Part shown: in pieces, positions 54,781 through 64,000 of the stretch
Layout: each line of letters opens with the position of its first letter
Numbering within the stretch: the first letter of the stretch is position 1
Assembly (NCBI RefSeq): GCF_023657595.1
Contig: NZ_CP098323.1
Location: 3,124,001-3,188,000, forward strand
Source: Cytobacillus firmus
GTDB taxonomy: Bacteria; Bacillota; Bacilli; Bacillales; Cytobacillaceae
Direction: 5' to 3'
DNA length: 64,000 nt
Position numbers and translations under genes: made by a program
The notes under the pieces: generated by a model
Told to the model about the DNA's origin: nothing
The model's database searches: none
Seen by the model: only the letters and a program-made list of their open reading frames with translations

Positions 54781-55101
54781 TTAAAACATTGGATGTGGAG
54801 GATCTATACCCAGAACCGTTTCGCCATCCACGGTTAACCAGATGTAATAATGGTCAATTTCCGTTCTGAGGACTTTCTCGATCTTTGCTATTAATCCTTC
54901 CTGCAATTCAAATGACAATCTTGCTGTTTCTTCACCTAATTCATAGCCCTGTAACCCCATTAAATCAGCTATATACCTAGCTTCTTGATACGATACTTCT
55001 ACATATTTATCATATTCAGGTAAATATGCAGCCTCTGACGTCTTCGCGTTGAAAACAAGTACTAACATCAAACTTAATAGAACAATTGCTGCTTTCTTCA
55101 T
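54781..55101 (-). CDS. Small secreted protein
   Basis: A 106-residue protein with a clear signal peptide (MKKAAIVLLSLMLVLVFNAK, then TSEA). The mature part is acidic and helical (YLPEYDKYVEVSYQEARYIAD, LSFELQEGLIAKIEKVLRTE) with an aromatic end WLTVDGETVLGIDPPHPMF. I do not recognise the family. It lies 13 bp after the cupin/HD-GYP gene and ends in a strong terminator, so the two are probably co-transcribed. Confidence 0.72.
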   Translation of the reverse strand: MKKAAIVLLSLMLVLVFNAKTSEAAYLPEYDKYVEVSYQEARYIADLMGLQGYELGEETARLSFELQEGLIAKIEKVLRTEIDHYYIWLTVDGETVLGIDPPHPMF

Positions 55102-55114
55102 TATTATTCCCCCT

Positions 55115-56020
55115 TTAAATTTTCACTAATTTTTCTTTTATTTTAATAAATGTATCAACGATCTCTGGATTGTACATGGTACCCCGATTTTGTATAAGTT
55201 CATCTATTGCTTCAAGTACACTTCTGCCTTTCTGATAAACACGATCAGTAGTCATTGCATCAAATGAGTCTACAACAGAAATAATGGCAGCCTCGATTGC
55301 AATTTCATCCCCTTTAAGTCCTTTGGGATATCCTGTTCCATCAAATCTTTCATGATGCTGCTCTACCACTTCGCCTGCTTCTATTAAACTCGGCAGACCT
55401 GTTTCTTGCAATATTTCGCGTCCAAACGTCGAATGCTGTTTCATTAAATCCCACTCATCAGAGGTTAATTTACCCGGTTTTTGAAGAATCTCAACGGGCA
55501 CCTTTACTTTTCCTATATCATGCAAGAATGCAGCAAGATTAAGTTTTAAAATTTGCCGGGAATTTAAATCAAGCGCGTCAGCCATGAGCATTGACATTTT
55601 TGTAATTCGATCGCAATGGTCACTTGTATATCCATCTTTTTCTTCAATTGATATGACCAAATCTCTTAATTCATTTGTCACTTTGCTATAGTAATGAAAT
55701 ACTGGATTAGAGGTTACATATAAAAATTCAGATTGACCTATTGATTGAAAAATATGATGTTCAGTTACAGGACATCTTTGGAACGAATCACCGGGTCTTA
55801 GCGTTTTTTCTCCATTAGAATCTTTTAATAGCAGTTCACCGGAAAGCATATGAAGATATTCCAGCGTTTCACCGCCTTCTAACGGTTCCAGTCCCCACCT
55901 TGCATCTGGCTCCAGCCTATGATAAATAACCTCTGTCCCATCCCCCGAAGCAATCAGGGAGATTTGCAACCCTTTCATGTGGACTGTTTCAATGAAACTA
56001 CCTTCATTTATGATGCCCAC
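55115..56020 (-). CDS. Cupin plus HD-GYP domain protein
   Basis: A 301-residue protein with an unusual pairing. An N-terminal cupin (about residues 15-110: GGETLEYLHMLSGELLLKD, LRPGDSFQRCP, EHHIFQSIG) is followed by an HD-GYP domain (about 120-300) with SDHCDRITKMSMLMAD, LHDIGKVKVPVEIL, QHHERFDGTGYPKGLKGD and VVDSFDAMTTDRVYQKGR. HD-GYP domains usually hydrolyse c-di-GMP or related nucleotides; here the GYP triad appears as GTGYP. The cupin may bind a small ligand. Start ATG 56020 has an adequate GAGGG site. Confidence 0.85.
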   Translation of the reverse strand: MGIINEGSFIETVHMKGLQISLIASGDGTEVIYHRLEPDARWGLEPLEGGETLEYLHMLSGELLLKDSNGEKTLRPGDSFQRCPVTEHHIFQSIGQSEFLYVTSNPVFHYYSKVTNELRDLVISIEEKDGYTSDHCDRITKMSMLMADALDLNSRQILKLNLAAFLHDIGKVKVPVEILQKPGKLTSDEWDLMKQHSTFGREILQETGLPSLIEAGEVVEQHHERFDGTGYPKGLKGDEIAIEAAIISVVDSFDAMTTDRVYQKGRSVLEAIDELIQNRGTMYNPEIVDTFIKIKEKLVKI

Positions 56021-56205
56021 TTCATTACCCTCTTTCTAATACCTTCTCAAATGATGTATGTATTGGGTATACCTATTTATCTATCCTTATTGCAATTCTA
56101 GTATATGGTTTTCCATTTTTCCACAAAATTCTGCTATATTTTTGGTTTATAAGATAATATTGTAAAAATTTGAGTCTATATACCTATTTTTATTATGTTA
56201 TATAA

Positions 56206-56242
56206 TAAAAAGCCAGTGACCTGATTAGCGGTCACTGGCTTG
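56206..56242 (-). terminator. Terminator of the formate dehydrogenase operon
   Basis: AAGCCAGTGACC/GGTCACTGGCTT perfect 12-bp stem, U-tract on the minus strand, overlapping the end of the DUF1641 gene region. Confidence 0.85.
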
Positions 56243-56245
56243 CTT

Positions 56246-56812
56246 TCATTCTCTCTTGTTTGGAGGAACATCACTTTCGTTATTTTCCATTTTGTGCAAT
56301 TTCTGATCTTCTGGAAGCTGGGTGTTCCTTTCCATGGCGCTTGTATCTTCGCCCATTCCTTTTAAAAAGGTGATCAGGAGGGTAACTGCCCGATTGACTT
56401 CCGGATCTTTCAATGCCTTAACAAGATCAAAATAGCTTGTTTTTTCATCAGTATCTTTGTATTCCGCCACTCTTGCAATACCTGAATTTAATTTTAACAG
56501 CAAGGGTTCAAGCTGCTGGACATTTATAGTACCGAGGGTTCCAACCATAAGAAGCAGGTTTTTTATTGTATTTGTAGCTTCCGGTTTGTCTAATGCTTTA
56601 ACAAGGACATTCAAAACTTTATCTCCCTGTCCAAACAGGCCATTCAATAATGAGAGAACTCCCCGATCATGCATATGTCCGACCGCTGTCAGAAGCTCAA
56701 GTATAGGTTCCTTATTTTCTATGAGGGCATTCTCCACTTCTTCCAGGTCTTTTTTTCGTTTATCCTCGGGTGACAATTCAAAACGCTTGATGTTATTAAT
56801 CGCTTTAGCCAT
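56246..56812 (-). CDS. DUF1641 domain protein (YrhD-like), formate dehydrogenase partner
   Basis: A 188-residue DUF1641 protein. Family helices: [39 protein letters not shown] (about residues 32-70, read in parts) and [18 protein letters not shown] [16 protein letters not shown]. Such proteins are consistently encoded next to YrhE/FdhF-like formate dehydrogenases and are thought to be subunits or assembly partners; the role is not established. Its ATG lies eight bases inside the end of the dehydrogenase gene. Confidence 0.85.
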   Translation of the reverse strand: MAKAINNIKRFELSPEDKRKKDLEEVENALIENKEPILELLTAVGHMHDRGVLSLLNGLFGQGDKVLNVLVKALDKPEATNTIKNLLLMVGTLGTINVQQLEPLLLKLNSGIARVAEYKDTDEKTSYFDLVKALKDPEVNRAVTLLITFLKGMGEDTSAMERNTQLPEDQKLHKMENNESDVPPNKRE

Positions 56813-59762
56813 GCTGCTTCCGCTCCTTTTTCACCAATTCTCCCGGGAAAATATAATCTTTCCTTGCCCATTTCTTTTGGACATTTACACCTATTTGCGG
56901 CTGCGGATTGCCATAGCGGTGATTAATTCTAGGAAGTGGATTGCTGCCTTCTTCTCTCAGAATTTCAAGCTTTACCTTTGTTTCCTTATATGCCGGTGTA
57001 TCAGTATCCTTGTCGGCATAGCTGCTTGTTAATAAATTTATGGCCGCGTCTCCTCTATCATTCATAGGAAGGTAAACTTCCTTTCCTTTTACCCTGTCGG
57101 TTATATGGCATTTAACTTTAACATTGCCATACGGTGAAGTCAGTCGAACAAGCGTGCCGTCTTTCAAGCCTCGCTCCTTTGCCAGCTCCGGTGATACCTC
57201 AAGGAACACTTCCGGTGTTTTAGAGCTGATTCCTTTTGACTTATATGTCATATTCCCTTCATGGAAATGCTCCAGGAGACGGCCATTATTGACATGGATA
57301 TCATATTCCGCCGGGAATTCAAGAGCAGGAGTCCAATCTACCGGAAAAAGTCTTGCCTTGCCATCCGGGAACGGGAAGCCATCCGTATAGAGGAGTGGAG
57401 TGTCAGTTCCGTCCTCAGCGACAGGCCATTGCAGACTATTGTATCCTTCCAATCTATCATAGGTAACGCCAGCGTATAGAGGCATAAGCTTTGCTGCTTC
57501 GGCCATTACTTCGCTAGGATGTGTATACGTCCAGTCTGCTCCTAAGCGATTCGCAACTTCAGTAATAATCTGCCAATCCGGCTTTGAATCTCCAAGGGGC
57601 TCAAACGCCTTGTACAGACGCTGGATTCTTCTTTCTGTGTTCGTAAATGTCCCTTCCTTTTCCAGACTTGGGCTTGCCGGGAGAACAACATCTGCAAACT
57701 CAGCTGTACGGGATAGAAAAATATCCTGGACGACAAAGAAATCAAGCTTCTCAAATGCTGCCTGCACATAATTGATGTTGGAATCCACAAGCCCCATATC
57801 TTCGCCCTTCAGGTACATCGCTTTCAGCTGCCCCTCATGAACTCCCTCTACCATCTCGTGATTATTCATTCCGGCTTTTTCAGGAAGCTTTACACCCCAG
57901 GCATTTTCGAACTTCCTTCTCACATCAGGATCTGACACCTTTTGGTAACCAGGCAAATTATCAGGACTGCTTCCGAAATCTCCTGCCCCCTGTACATTAT
58001 TATGGCCCCTTAATGGATATGCACCTGCACCAGACTTAGCGTAATTGCCGGTTACTAGCAGGAGATTTGAAATGGCTGTGCTTGTATCACTGCCTCCTAG
58101 ATGCTGCGTGACACCCATTGCCCATAATGCAGAAACACTTTCGGCTTCATGAATCATTTCAGCCATTTTGATTAGATTGTCTCTGGAGATACCGGTTGTT
58201 TCTTCTGCAAATTCCAGCGTATATTTCTCCAGATTTGATACAAATTCCTCCAGTCCGTTCACTTTTTCCTGAAGAAACTTCTCATCCGCCCAGCCCTGAT
58301 CGATAATGTATTTCGTAATGGCAGAAAGCCATACCATATCAGTACCGGCTCTAGGACGCACAAACAGATCCGAACGCTCTGCCATTTCGTGTTCCCTCAA
58401 GTCAGCCACGATTACTTTCTGGCCGTTAAGCTTCTGGGATCGTTTCACCCTGGTGGAAAGAACCGGGTGGGATTCCGATGTATTAGAGCCGATTATCAGC
58501 ACTAATTCGGCGTTTTTAATATCTTCTATAGAACCTGCATCACCGCCATATCCAACAGTTCGGAATAAGCCTACCGTTGCCGGAGTCTGGCAATACCTTG
58601 AACAGTTATCAATATTGTTCGTTCCTACAACTGCCCTGCCAAGCTTCTGCATGAGATACGATTCTTCATTGGTGCATTTAGAAGAAGTAATAAAGCTTAG
58701 CGCATCCGGGCCATGCTTTTCTTTGATTTCTGTAAATTTCCGGGCAATCAGATTTAGAGCTTCGTCCCATTCTGCTTCACGAAATGAATCGCCTTCCCTG
58801 ATTAGCGGTTTGGTTAAACGTTCCTCACTATTTACAAAGTCCCAGCCAAATTTCCCTTTTACACATGTAGAAATGCCATTGGCGGGCGCTTCTGCCTGAG
58901 GTTCAACCTTCAATATTTCGCGGCCTTTTGTCCATACGTCAAAGCTGCAGCCGACCCCGCAATATGTGCAGACGGTTTTGGTCTTTTTAATTTTCTCTTC
59001 CCGCATAGCAGCTTCCATATCGGATATCGCCAGAATGGAGCCATATCCTGTTTCAACATTTTTAGTGATTTCGATCATTGGACGAAGGGTGTTTTTGGCT
59101 ATGCCAGTCAGAAACCCTGCTTCGCCTTCCATCCCCTTTTCCATCATGGCATTACACGGACAAACAGTGGAGCAGTGTCCACAGGAAACACAGGAGGACT
59201 CGTTAATGGGCACATCATTATCCCATATAACTCTTGGTCTCTGTCTCTCCCAATCAATTGTTAGGGTTTCAGTAACCTGGACATCCTGACAGGCTTCCAC
59301 ACATCTGCCGCAAAGAATGCACTGATCCGGATCATATCTGTAAAATGGGTGAGATTCATCCTTTTCATATGGCTTATGATCAAACGGGATGCTTTGATGA
59401 TTGATTTTCATCGCCTTAACCGTATTATGTACTTCACATCCCCCGTTGTTATAGTCACAAACCGTACAATACAGCTCATGATTAAAGAGAATTTTATCCA
59501 TGGCAATAGTCTGTGCCTGTTTTACATCAGGTTCCACCGTATCGATTATGTCTCCATCTTTAATTTTCGTGGAGCATGACCGCACAAGTTCTCCATTCAC
59601 GGAAACAATGCAGGTATCACAGGTTTCTATTGCTCCCAGGCTGGGATGGAAGCAGACCTGAGGAATTTCGATCGAGCTGTCATTTAATAACTGCAAAACG
59701 GTTTGATCCTGTTCTGCCTTCATTTCTATCCCATTTATCTTTATATTTAGTGATGGCGGCAA
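56805..59762 (-). CDS. Formate dehydrogenase, molybdopterin catalytic subunit (YrhE/FdhF type)
   Basis: A 985-residue formate dehydrogenase alpha subunit. In order: 2Fe-2S domain ([15 protein letters not shown]), a Cys/His cluster site ([18 protein letters not shown]), two 4Fe-4S motifs ([26 protein letters not shown]), then the molybdopterin core with [13 protein letters not shown]. The active site reads [16 protein letters not shown], i.e. a cysteine, not selenocysteine. TTG 59762 fits an AAAGGATGA site; ATG 59771 is too close to it. It probably needs FdhD and oxidises formate in the cytoplasm. Confidence 0.93.
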   Translation of the reverse strand: MPPSLNIKINGIEMKAEQDQTVLQLLNDSSIEIPQVCFHPSLGAIETCDTCIVSVNGELVRSCSTKIKDGDIIDTVEPDVKQAQTIAMDKILFNHELYCTVCDYNNGGCEVHNTVKAMKINHQSIPFDHKPYEKDESHPFYRYDPDQCILCGRCVEACQDVQVTETLTIDWERQRPRVIWDNDVPINESSCVSCGHCSTVCPCNAMMEKGMEGEAGFLTGIAKNTLRPMIEITKNVETGYGSILAISDMEAAMREEKIKKTKTVCTYCGVGCSFDVWTKGREILKVEPQAEAPANGISTCVKGKFGWDFVNSEERLTKPLIREGDSFREAEWDEALNLIARKFTEIKEKHGPDALSFITSSKCTNEESYLMQKLGRAVVGTNNIDNCSRYCQTPATVGLFRTVGYGGDAGSIEDIKNAELVLIIGSNTSESHPVLSTRVKRSQKLNGQKVIVADLREHEMAERSDLFVRPRAGTDMVWLSAITKYIIDQGWADEKFLQEKVNGLEEFVSNLEKYTLEFAEETTGISRDNLIKMAEMIHEAESVSALWAMGVTQHLGGSDTSTAISNLLLVTGNYAKSGAGAYPLRGHNNVQGAGDFGSSPDNLPGYQKVSDPDVRRKFENAWGVKLPEKAGMNNHEMVEGVHEGQLKAMYLKGEDMGLVDSNINYVQAAFEKLDFFVVQDIFLSRTAEFADVVLPASPSLEKEGTFTNTERRIQRLYKAFEPLGDSKPDWQIITEVANRLGADWTYTHPSEVMAEAAKLMPLYAGVTYDRLEGYNSLQWPVAEDGTDTPLLYTDGFPFPDGKARLFPVDWTPALEFPAEYDIHVNNGRLLEHFHEGNMTYKSKGISSKTPEVFLEVSPELAKERGLKDGTLVRLTSPYGNVKVKCHITDRVKGKEVYLPMNDRGDAAINLLTSSYADKDTDTPAYKETKVKLEILREEGSNPLPRINHRYGNPQPQIGVNVQKKWARKDYIFPGELVKKERKQHG

Positions 59763-59881
59763 ATCTATCATCCTTTCAATGAATCAGTTTCTTGGTTTTC
59801 AGTACCCTTGCTGAAAAAAGTTAAACGTTTAGTAAATGATATTGGCTGACTTGCCCTTGCATTCTTAAAAAAAGACAACAG

Positions 59882-59911
59882 AAAAAACAGCTGAAATTTT
59901 CAGCTGTTTTT
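59882..59911. terminator. Terminator between the LVIVD protein and the formate dehydrogenase
   Basis: AAAAAACAGCTGAAA/TTTCAGCTGTTTTT hairpin with A and T tracts on both sides, in the 267-bp gap before the dehydrogenase start; it probably ends transcription of the LVIVD gene. A GAGAAC/GTTTCTC mini-dyad lies near 60010. Confidence 0.75.
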
Positions 59912-60029
59912 ATCGGATTCATTTTTAACATAATGATAACAAGTGAGATCTAAGAACCTCTTTCATTTTACTTTCAGTATAAGAATCAGGCTTCATCACA
60001 GCATGGAGAGAACTCCCGTTTCTCAGTTA

Positions 60030-61388
60030 TTAGTGGCTGCCATTCTTCTGCAGAACTTTAAGGCCGGAACCCATATCAGATGCAAGCACATAATTGCGAT
60101 CTACGAATACACCCCAAATATTAGATTTGCTTGGAATATAGACACCAATTTCCTCGGGATTAGATGGATCAGTAATGTCTACTGTCCTTACTCCGCCAGC
60201 ATAATGGGAGAGGTACAATGTGTTCCCCTGGACCTTAGGATCGTGAACTGTCGCACCACCAGGAATCTTCTCAGTGAAATCCGTTCTAAAGGTACTTAGC
60301 AGCTTTGGATTCGTTTTATCTTTAATATCATAAATCATGGTGTACCCATAGGCACTCTCAAAGCCCTCTCTAGTAGGTCCGAATACCTCCCTTGTTTCAA
60401 TAAGGACATTCCCGCCTTTAGCTAAATCCATTGAATGGGCAGCTCCCTGAACATCGTTGGCAAAATCAGTTCTGCCAAGGTATACCGGATTTTTGGCATC
60501 ACTGATATCAAGCATGATTGTTCCTAAATCCCAGTAGGAGAGGAAGGCTGTTTTCCCGGTTCCATCTGTTTTGACGCTATGTGCAAATGCTGCCCTTTTA
60601 ACTCCTTCTTCATCAGTCCAATTATACCCGTCATAATTCTCATCACTTACTTCAGGAATATAATTGCGCGGATTAAATTCATAAATGGTTTCAGGTGACG
60701 ATGGTTTTGAAACGTCTACAATATTAACATCCATCTTCTCCCCATGAGAGTATAGATCTGCATAGCAATTTGCAGTCAGCACATAAACATTATTCCCCTG
60801 GACTGTAAGGTAAAGTTCATGTGTTCCTCTCGCACCCGATGTATCTTCCCAGAAACCCAGCTCTTTCGGTTCTCTTGGATTTGTTACATCATATAATACA
60901 AATCCTCCCTTTGCATCAGGGTTGGTGCGGTCGACCTTTTGAACGCTGACTGCAGCTAAGTCTCCTTTGAAATGCTTTGTATTCACCGTTTTCACAATCA
61001 CTTTTTCCTGCCAGGTCCCTGGAAGGTGAGCGAATGACGACACTTCTACTGGATTTGAAGGATCTTTCATATCAAATACACGGACACCGCCTTCTCCGCC
61101 ATTTTTTGTATGTGTGCCTACATAAGCAAAGCCTTTATGCGCATAAACATCACCCGATGAATTTTGTACCCCCTCTTTAACTTCTTTCAGAGGAACAGCA
61201 GCCACTTCTTGAAGATTACCTGTATTCTTGCTGCCTTCTAGCAATGGGACCGCTAATTCAACACCAGCCAGACTATCGCCTTTTTCTATACCTCCGCTGA
61301 ATTCATCATGCGCAAGAGCTGTCGTGCCTCCGGCTGAGAGTACAAGCGCTCCTGCCAATGCTGTTTTAATCAGGATTTTCTTCTTCAA
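60030..61388 (-). CDS. Secreted LVIVD-repeat (beta-propeller-like) protein
   Basis: A 452-residue secreted protein. A signal peptide (MKKKILIKTALAGALVLSAG, then GTTALA) precedes a series of LVIVD-type repeats predicted to fold as a beta-propeller: GGVRVFDMKDPSNPVEVSSFA, GGFVLYDVTNPREPKELGFWE, MDVNIVDVSKPSSPETIYEF, GTIMLDISDAKNPVYLGR and GVRTVDITDPSNPEEIGVY. Function is unknown; such repeats often mediate surface binding. It stands alone, followed by a terminator. Confidence 0.87.
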   Translation of the reverse strand: MKKKILIKTALAGALVLSAGGTTALAHDEFSGGIEKGDSLAGVELAVPLLEGSKNTGNLQEVAAVPLKEVKEGVQNSSGDVYAHKGFAYVGTHTKNGGEGGVRVFDMKDPSNPVEVSSFAHLPGTWQEKVIVKTVNTKHFKGDLAAVSVQKVDRTNPDAKGGFVLYDVTNPREPKELGFWEDTSGARGTHELYLTVQGNNVYVLTANCYADLYSHGEKMDVNIVDVSKPSSPETIYEFNPRNYIPEVSDENYDGYNWTDEEGVKRAAFAHSVKTDGTGKTAFLSYWDLGTIMLDISDAKNPVYLGRTDFANDVQGAAHSMDLAKGGNVLIETREVFGPTREGFESAYGYTMIYDIKDKTNPKLLSTFRTDFTEKIPGGATVHDPKVQGNTLYLSHYAGGVRTVDITDPSNPEEIGVYIPSKSNIWGVFVDRNYVLASDMGSGLKVLQKNGSH

Positions 61389-61586
61389 ATTAATTCCTCC
61401 TTATTTGTGGTGCCTATGTAATCGGTACACATTAGAATTTAAGCGTCCCGAAATACTGCAGTTTCTATATTAAAGAAAATTCAGAATTTTGAATATCTAC
61501 AATTTTTCCTATTATTTCTACATAATAAGACAAATAATGCTCCCTCCTATATCACTAGATTACAAGGGATTATATATTTCTTTTGT

Positions 61587-61617
61587 CCCAAAAAAAACAC
61601 CTCCCAATGGAAGATGC
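61587..61617 (-). terminator. Terminator of the 35-codon small gene
   Basis: GCATCTTCC/GGGAGGTG stem (with G-U pairs), loop of three, followed by eight U on the minus strand. It begins about 12 bp after the small ORF stop. Confidence 0.65.
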
Positions 61618-61627
61618 CTGCAAAAAT

Positions 61628-61735
61628 CTATTTCCTGCTTTTCAGCTTTCTTTTTACTGCCGGAACAACATACTTTTTTACTATAGTTGCACCTTGTTTT
61701 ACTATAAAAGCTTTAATTATTCTTTTTACAACCAT
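61628..61735 (-). CDS. Small cationic protein (35 residues)
   Basis: A short ORF of 35 codons: MVVKRIIKAFIVKQGATIVK leading to a basic tail KRKLKSRK. It has about ten Lys/Arg and no acidic residue, with a hydrophobic face, so it is a candidate amphipathic or membrane-active peptide. GAGGG lies 8 bp upstream of the ATG, and a U-tract terminator lies just after the stop. No family recognised. It fills a 458-bp gap otherwise empty apart from the LVIVD upstream region. Short length means chance is possible, though the paired RBS and terminator argue for a real gene. Confidence 0.6.
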   Translation of the reverse strand: MVVKRIIKAFIVKQGATIVKKYVVPAVKRKLKSRK

Positions 61736-61810
61736 GAACGGATCCCTCATTTCGGTTTGAACATCATTATGATATCCTTTACCTTTTCAGTGTGCCCGCT
61801 AAACTTCAAA

Positions 61811-61838
61811 TTAAAAAGCCCTTAAAAAAAAGGGCTTC
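61811..61838 (-). terminator. Terminator of the nitrilase-GNAT operon
   Basis: AAGCCCTT/AAGGGCTT stem with U-tract on the minus strand, directly after the GNAT stop. Confidence 0.75.
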
Positions 61839-61846
61839 TTGCCGAA

Positions 61847-62524
61847 TTATAAACGCATATCTTTAAAAGGATTCTTCCATTCCATCAAGGCGCCATAATT
61901 AAGGGACTCTTCATCTTCTAAATAATTTTCTGCAACACAAAGAGGTGTCCTGCCGCACCTCAGCAAAAATGTAATGACCGGATCCTTCTTTTTCCCCTCG
62001 ATCAGTTGCTGGAGATAGTCTTCGGCGGACAATTCATGGGCGCATTTATGATAGCCGGGCATCCGTCCTCCACCTAGCAATCGATCAAGTCCTAAGTTTA
62101 TGACAGTCTGATACATAGACTGCATCAAAAGTTTGCCAAGACCTAGATTACGGAAACCAGGCCGTACACTTATATCGACAATATATAATGTATTCCCTTG
62201 AGGTTTATGATTGCGTATATAGCCGCTGTCAGTTATTTCTTCCCATGTATGCTGTGGGTGTGAAGGATCAAAATCAGCAATCAGCCCGGTTAAGGACCCT
62301 GCCAATACTCCATCAGCCTCAATACAGAGTGCACCCTCCGGAAAGAGTTCTACATGATTTGCCAGCTGCTCACGATTCCACCATAAATTTGAAGGAAATG
62401 GCGGCGGAAAGCATTCTGCCTGAATGTCTATTAACTGATCGAAATCTTCTTTCGTATAATTTCTGATTACAGCCGGCACCGGCTTATCCCCGTCAAACAC
62501 AAAAAATTCGCTTCGATATGCCAT
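61847..62524 (-). CDS. GNAT-family protein, partner of the nitrilase
   Basis: A 225-residue GNAT protein. The acetyl-CoA loop lies in VDISVRPGFRNLGLGKLLMQSM (about residues 112-133), and the long extension LLGGGRMPGYHKCAHELSAEDYLQQLIEGKKKD is typical of the GNAT half of YhcX-like bifunctional proteins. In those the GNAT and the CN-hydrolase are fused. Here it starts four bases after the nitrilase stop, in the same reading frame, with AAGGA as ribosome site. Function unknown. Confidence 0.85.
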   Translation of the reverse strand: MAYRSEFFVFDGDKPVPAVIRNYTKEDFDQLIDIQAECFPPPFPSNLWWNREQLANHVELFPEGALCIEADGVLAGSLTGLIADFDPSHPQHTWEEITDSGYIRNHKPQGNTLYIVDISVRPGFRNLGLGKLLMQSMYQTVINLGLDRLLGGGRMPGYHKCAHELSAEDYLQQLIEGKKKDPVITFLLRCGRTPLCVAENYLEDEESLNYGALMEWKNPFKDMRL

Positions 62525-62527
62525 ATG

Positions 62528-63403
62528 TTATCCTTCGATATTTTCTTTTTCCCAGTCTACATACAAATCTGTTCTGCGATCCCGCCAGGTCGTAACCGAA
62601 CCGCGCTCACGGACTTCATATAAAAGGCTAAGGTCAAGATCGGCAGTCACAATCATATCGTCATTCAGCTCGCCTTCCACCATAATCCCCTTAGGCGGAA
62701 ATGGAATATCATTCGGTGTAATGACGGCTGCCTGCCCGAAATTGGCACGCATAAAATCGACAGTAGGCAGGGAGCCAATAGTCCCTGTAACCACAACATA
62801 CACCTGATTCTCAATCGCTCTTGCATGGCTTGTATAGCGGACACGGTGGAACCCATGACGGTCGTCTGTACAGGAAGGGCAGAAAATAACATCTGCTCCC
62901 TGGGCTTTAGCCATACGGACGATTTCCGGAAACTCAATGTCATAGCACGTCAGAATGGCTATTCTGCCTTTATCTGTATCGAATACACGAAGGCCTTCAC
63001 CAGGTGACATATTCCACTCATGGACTTCAGTAGGCGTGATATGCAGTTTTGCCTGCTCTTCAATCCGCCCATCCGGATAAAATAAATGTGCCACATTATA
63101 TAGGCGTCCATCTCTGTTAATTACGTGTGTACCGCCGATTATATGCATGTTTGTTTGTTTAGCAAAATTGGAAAATAGGTTTTTATATTGTTCAGTAAAA
63201 CCAGGCAGCTCATTAATGGTCAGACTTGTTCCCTGCTCGCTTCCTATTGATAAAAGCTGTGTGGTGAAAAATTCAGGAAATAAAACAAACTCAGACCCAA
63301 ACTCCTGGGCAGTTTTAATATAATGCTCACATTGGCTGGCAAACTCTTCAAATGAACGAATGGTGTGCAGATGATACTGCACCGCGGATACACGAATTTT
63401 CAA
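62528..63403 (-). CDS. Carbon-nitrogen hydrolase (nitrilase superfamily)
   Basis: A 291-residue CN-hydrolase with the Glu-Lys-Cys triad: FVLFPEFFTTQLL (about residues 40-52), EEQAKLHITPTEVHEW and ILTCYDIEFPEIVR. Nitrilase, amidase or carbamoylase activity cannot be separated by sequence. The start is TTG at 63403, 5 bp after GAGGGGGAG; the ATG six codons earlier lies in that site. It precedes the GNAT gene, the reverse of the order of domains I recall in fused YhcX-type proteins. Confidence 0.9.
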   Translation of the reverse strand: MKIRVSAVQYHLHTIRSFEEFASQCEHYIKTAQEFGSEFVLFPEFFTTQLLSIGSEQGTSLTINELPGFTEQYKNLFSNFAKQTNMHIIGGTHVINRDGRLYNVAHLFYPDGRIEEQAKLHITPTEVHEWNMSPGEGLRVFDTDKGRIAILTCYDIEFPEIVRMAKAQGADVIFCPSCTDDRHGFHRVRYTSHARAIENQVYVVVTGTIGSLPTVDFMRANFGQAAVITPNDIPFPPKGIMVEGELNDDMIVTADLDLSLLYEVRERGSVTTWRDRRTDLYVDWEKENIEG

Positions 63404-63529
63404 TGTACTCCCCCTCATCAGAAAAATGTATAGATGAGTATCACTCTATCTTTAAAAGATTATCAATGATTTTCCTGCAGAGCACAATACTTTTTTATCG
63501 GAAAACGAAATTTTTTAATTAACACTATT

Positions 63530-63871
63530 TTATTTTACAAACCAGACTTTTTGAATTTTTTTCTCTTTAATTTCATACATAGCTATCGCATAAATAGATT
63601 GGCCGTCCGCTCTTCCAGTTACATACTCATAATCAATAACTATATTTTCTTTCACCATTCTGGAAATCAGCTCAGCGTGCTGATTCGGATTGTTTCTAAA
63701 AAGCTGACTGTACCTCTCCCTCATTTTTTCTTTTCCCCTATATATAACTTCGTCCCCTGGGAATGTCATTACTATAACACTATCACTGTATACTCCCAGA
63801 AATTCATCAATGTTATGCTGGTTATAAGCATCTAGCTGCTGCTGAGCAAGCCTTTCTGTTATTACATCCAA
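63530..63871 (-). CDS. NTF2-like/SnoaL-like small protein
   Basis: A 113-residue NTF2-fold protein (SnoaL-like subgroup), typified by LDAYNQHNIDEFLGVYSDSVIVMTFPG (about residues 13-39, read in parts), EKMRERYSQLFRNNPNQHAELISRMV and a final IYAIAMYEIKEKKIQKVWFVK. The pocket may bind a small ligand or act as an isomerase or dehydratase; nothing specific can be said. The TTG start follows AGATGGTGA. It stands alone. Confidence 0.78.
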   Translation of the reverse strand: MDVITERLAQQQLDAYNQHNIDEFLGVYSDSVIVMTFPGDEVIYRGKEKMRERYSQLFRNNPNQHAELISRMVKENIVIDYEYVTGRADGQSIYAIAMYEIKEKKIQKVWFVK

Positions 63872-63942
63872 ATGGTCACCATCTTTCCATGTTTTCTTTC
63901 TATCCTAAAGATTTATGGCATGCCAGTCTAGGTTTGTATAAC

Positions 63943-63971
63943 AAAAAAGCATTACACCTAAAAAGTAATGC
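63943..63971 (-). terminator. Terminator of a gene lying beyond the right edge
   Basis: GCATTAC/GTAATGC stem with U-tract on the minus strand. It probably ends a minus-strand gene starting outside this window. Confidence 0.65.
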
Positions 63972-64000
63972 ATCAAGTCGCTATTTTAACAATTTGCTTA

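Noticed and set aside
58560..58630. Possible selenocysteine formate dehydrogenase
   Set aside because: The active-site region reads [11 protein letters not shown] with cysteine codons and no in-frame TGA.
1..64000. rRNA, tRNA, transposase or phage genes
   Set aside because: None recognised anywhere in the window by motif or ORF content.

Overview
The window looks like chromosomal DNA of a Gram-positive, spore-forming Bacillaceae species, perhaps Cytobacillus or Mesobacillus-like; this placement is inference. It rests on moderate-to-low GC, strong AGGAGG-type ribosome binding sites, frequent TTG and GTG starts, a T-box leader, and Bacillus-type families (YtrA-type GntR, RsbR-type STAS protein, CwlO-like endopeptidase, YrhE/YrhD-type formate dehydrogenase). 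I saw no rRNA or tRNA gene, prophage, transposase or CRISPR array.

Layout. 0-9 kb: iron alcohol dehydrogenase, CorA, a T-box-controlled BrnQ carrier, then small enzyme genes (three GNATs, a toroid-fold protein, nitroreductase, VOC protein, flavodoxin-like reductase). 9-17 kb: a V4R/STAS stress-type protein, a two-component system beside a secreted protein of eight 28-residue repeats, a MATE pump, an SRPBCC/ArsR pair, a DUF169 protein and a methyltransferase, with a structured intergenic element between the last two. 18-27 kb: a Liv-type ABC uptake operon that also encodes two acyl-CoA/aryl-CoA ligases, suggesting import and CoA activation of an organic acid. 27-29 kb: small genes and pssA. 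29.7-35.6 kb: a fatty-acid or acyl-CoA degradation operon (short-chain dehydrogenase with a frameshift, acyl-CoA dehydrogenase, thiolase, acyl-CoA ligase, CaiB-type transferase). 35.8-39.5 kb: a YtrA-type GntR/ABC exporter operon that ends in an ECF sigma factor.

39.7-51 kb forms a likely glycolate module: LctP-family permease, three-subunit glycolate oxidase (GlcD, GlcF, GlcE-like), malate synthase G and a FadR-type regulator. A 23-bp motif recurs just upstream of the permease, the oxidase operon and malate synthase, which suggests a single regulon. An IclR regulator and an FAH-family hydrolase lie inside the region. 51-64 kb: CwlO-like endopeptidase, DUF2294 protein, FdhD, cupin/HD-GYP protein, formate dehydrogenase with its DUF1641 partner, an LVIVD-repeat secreted protein, and a nitrilase plus GNAT pair separated by one in-frame stop codon.

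Non-coding DNA is unusually rich. Two unrelated tandem arrays both have a 52-bp period (18.08-18.51 kb and 51.13-51.62 kb), a third has a 20-bp period (20.6 kb), and there are two fold-back intergenic elements (17.09-17.33 kb and 43.43-43.65 kb). Two short genes of 47 and 35 codons, each followed by a terminator, are also described.
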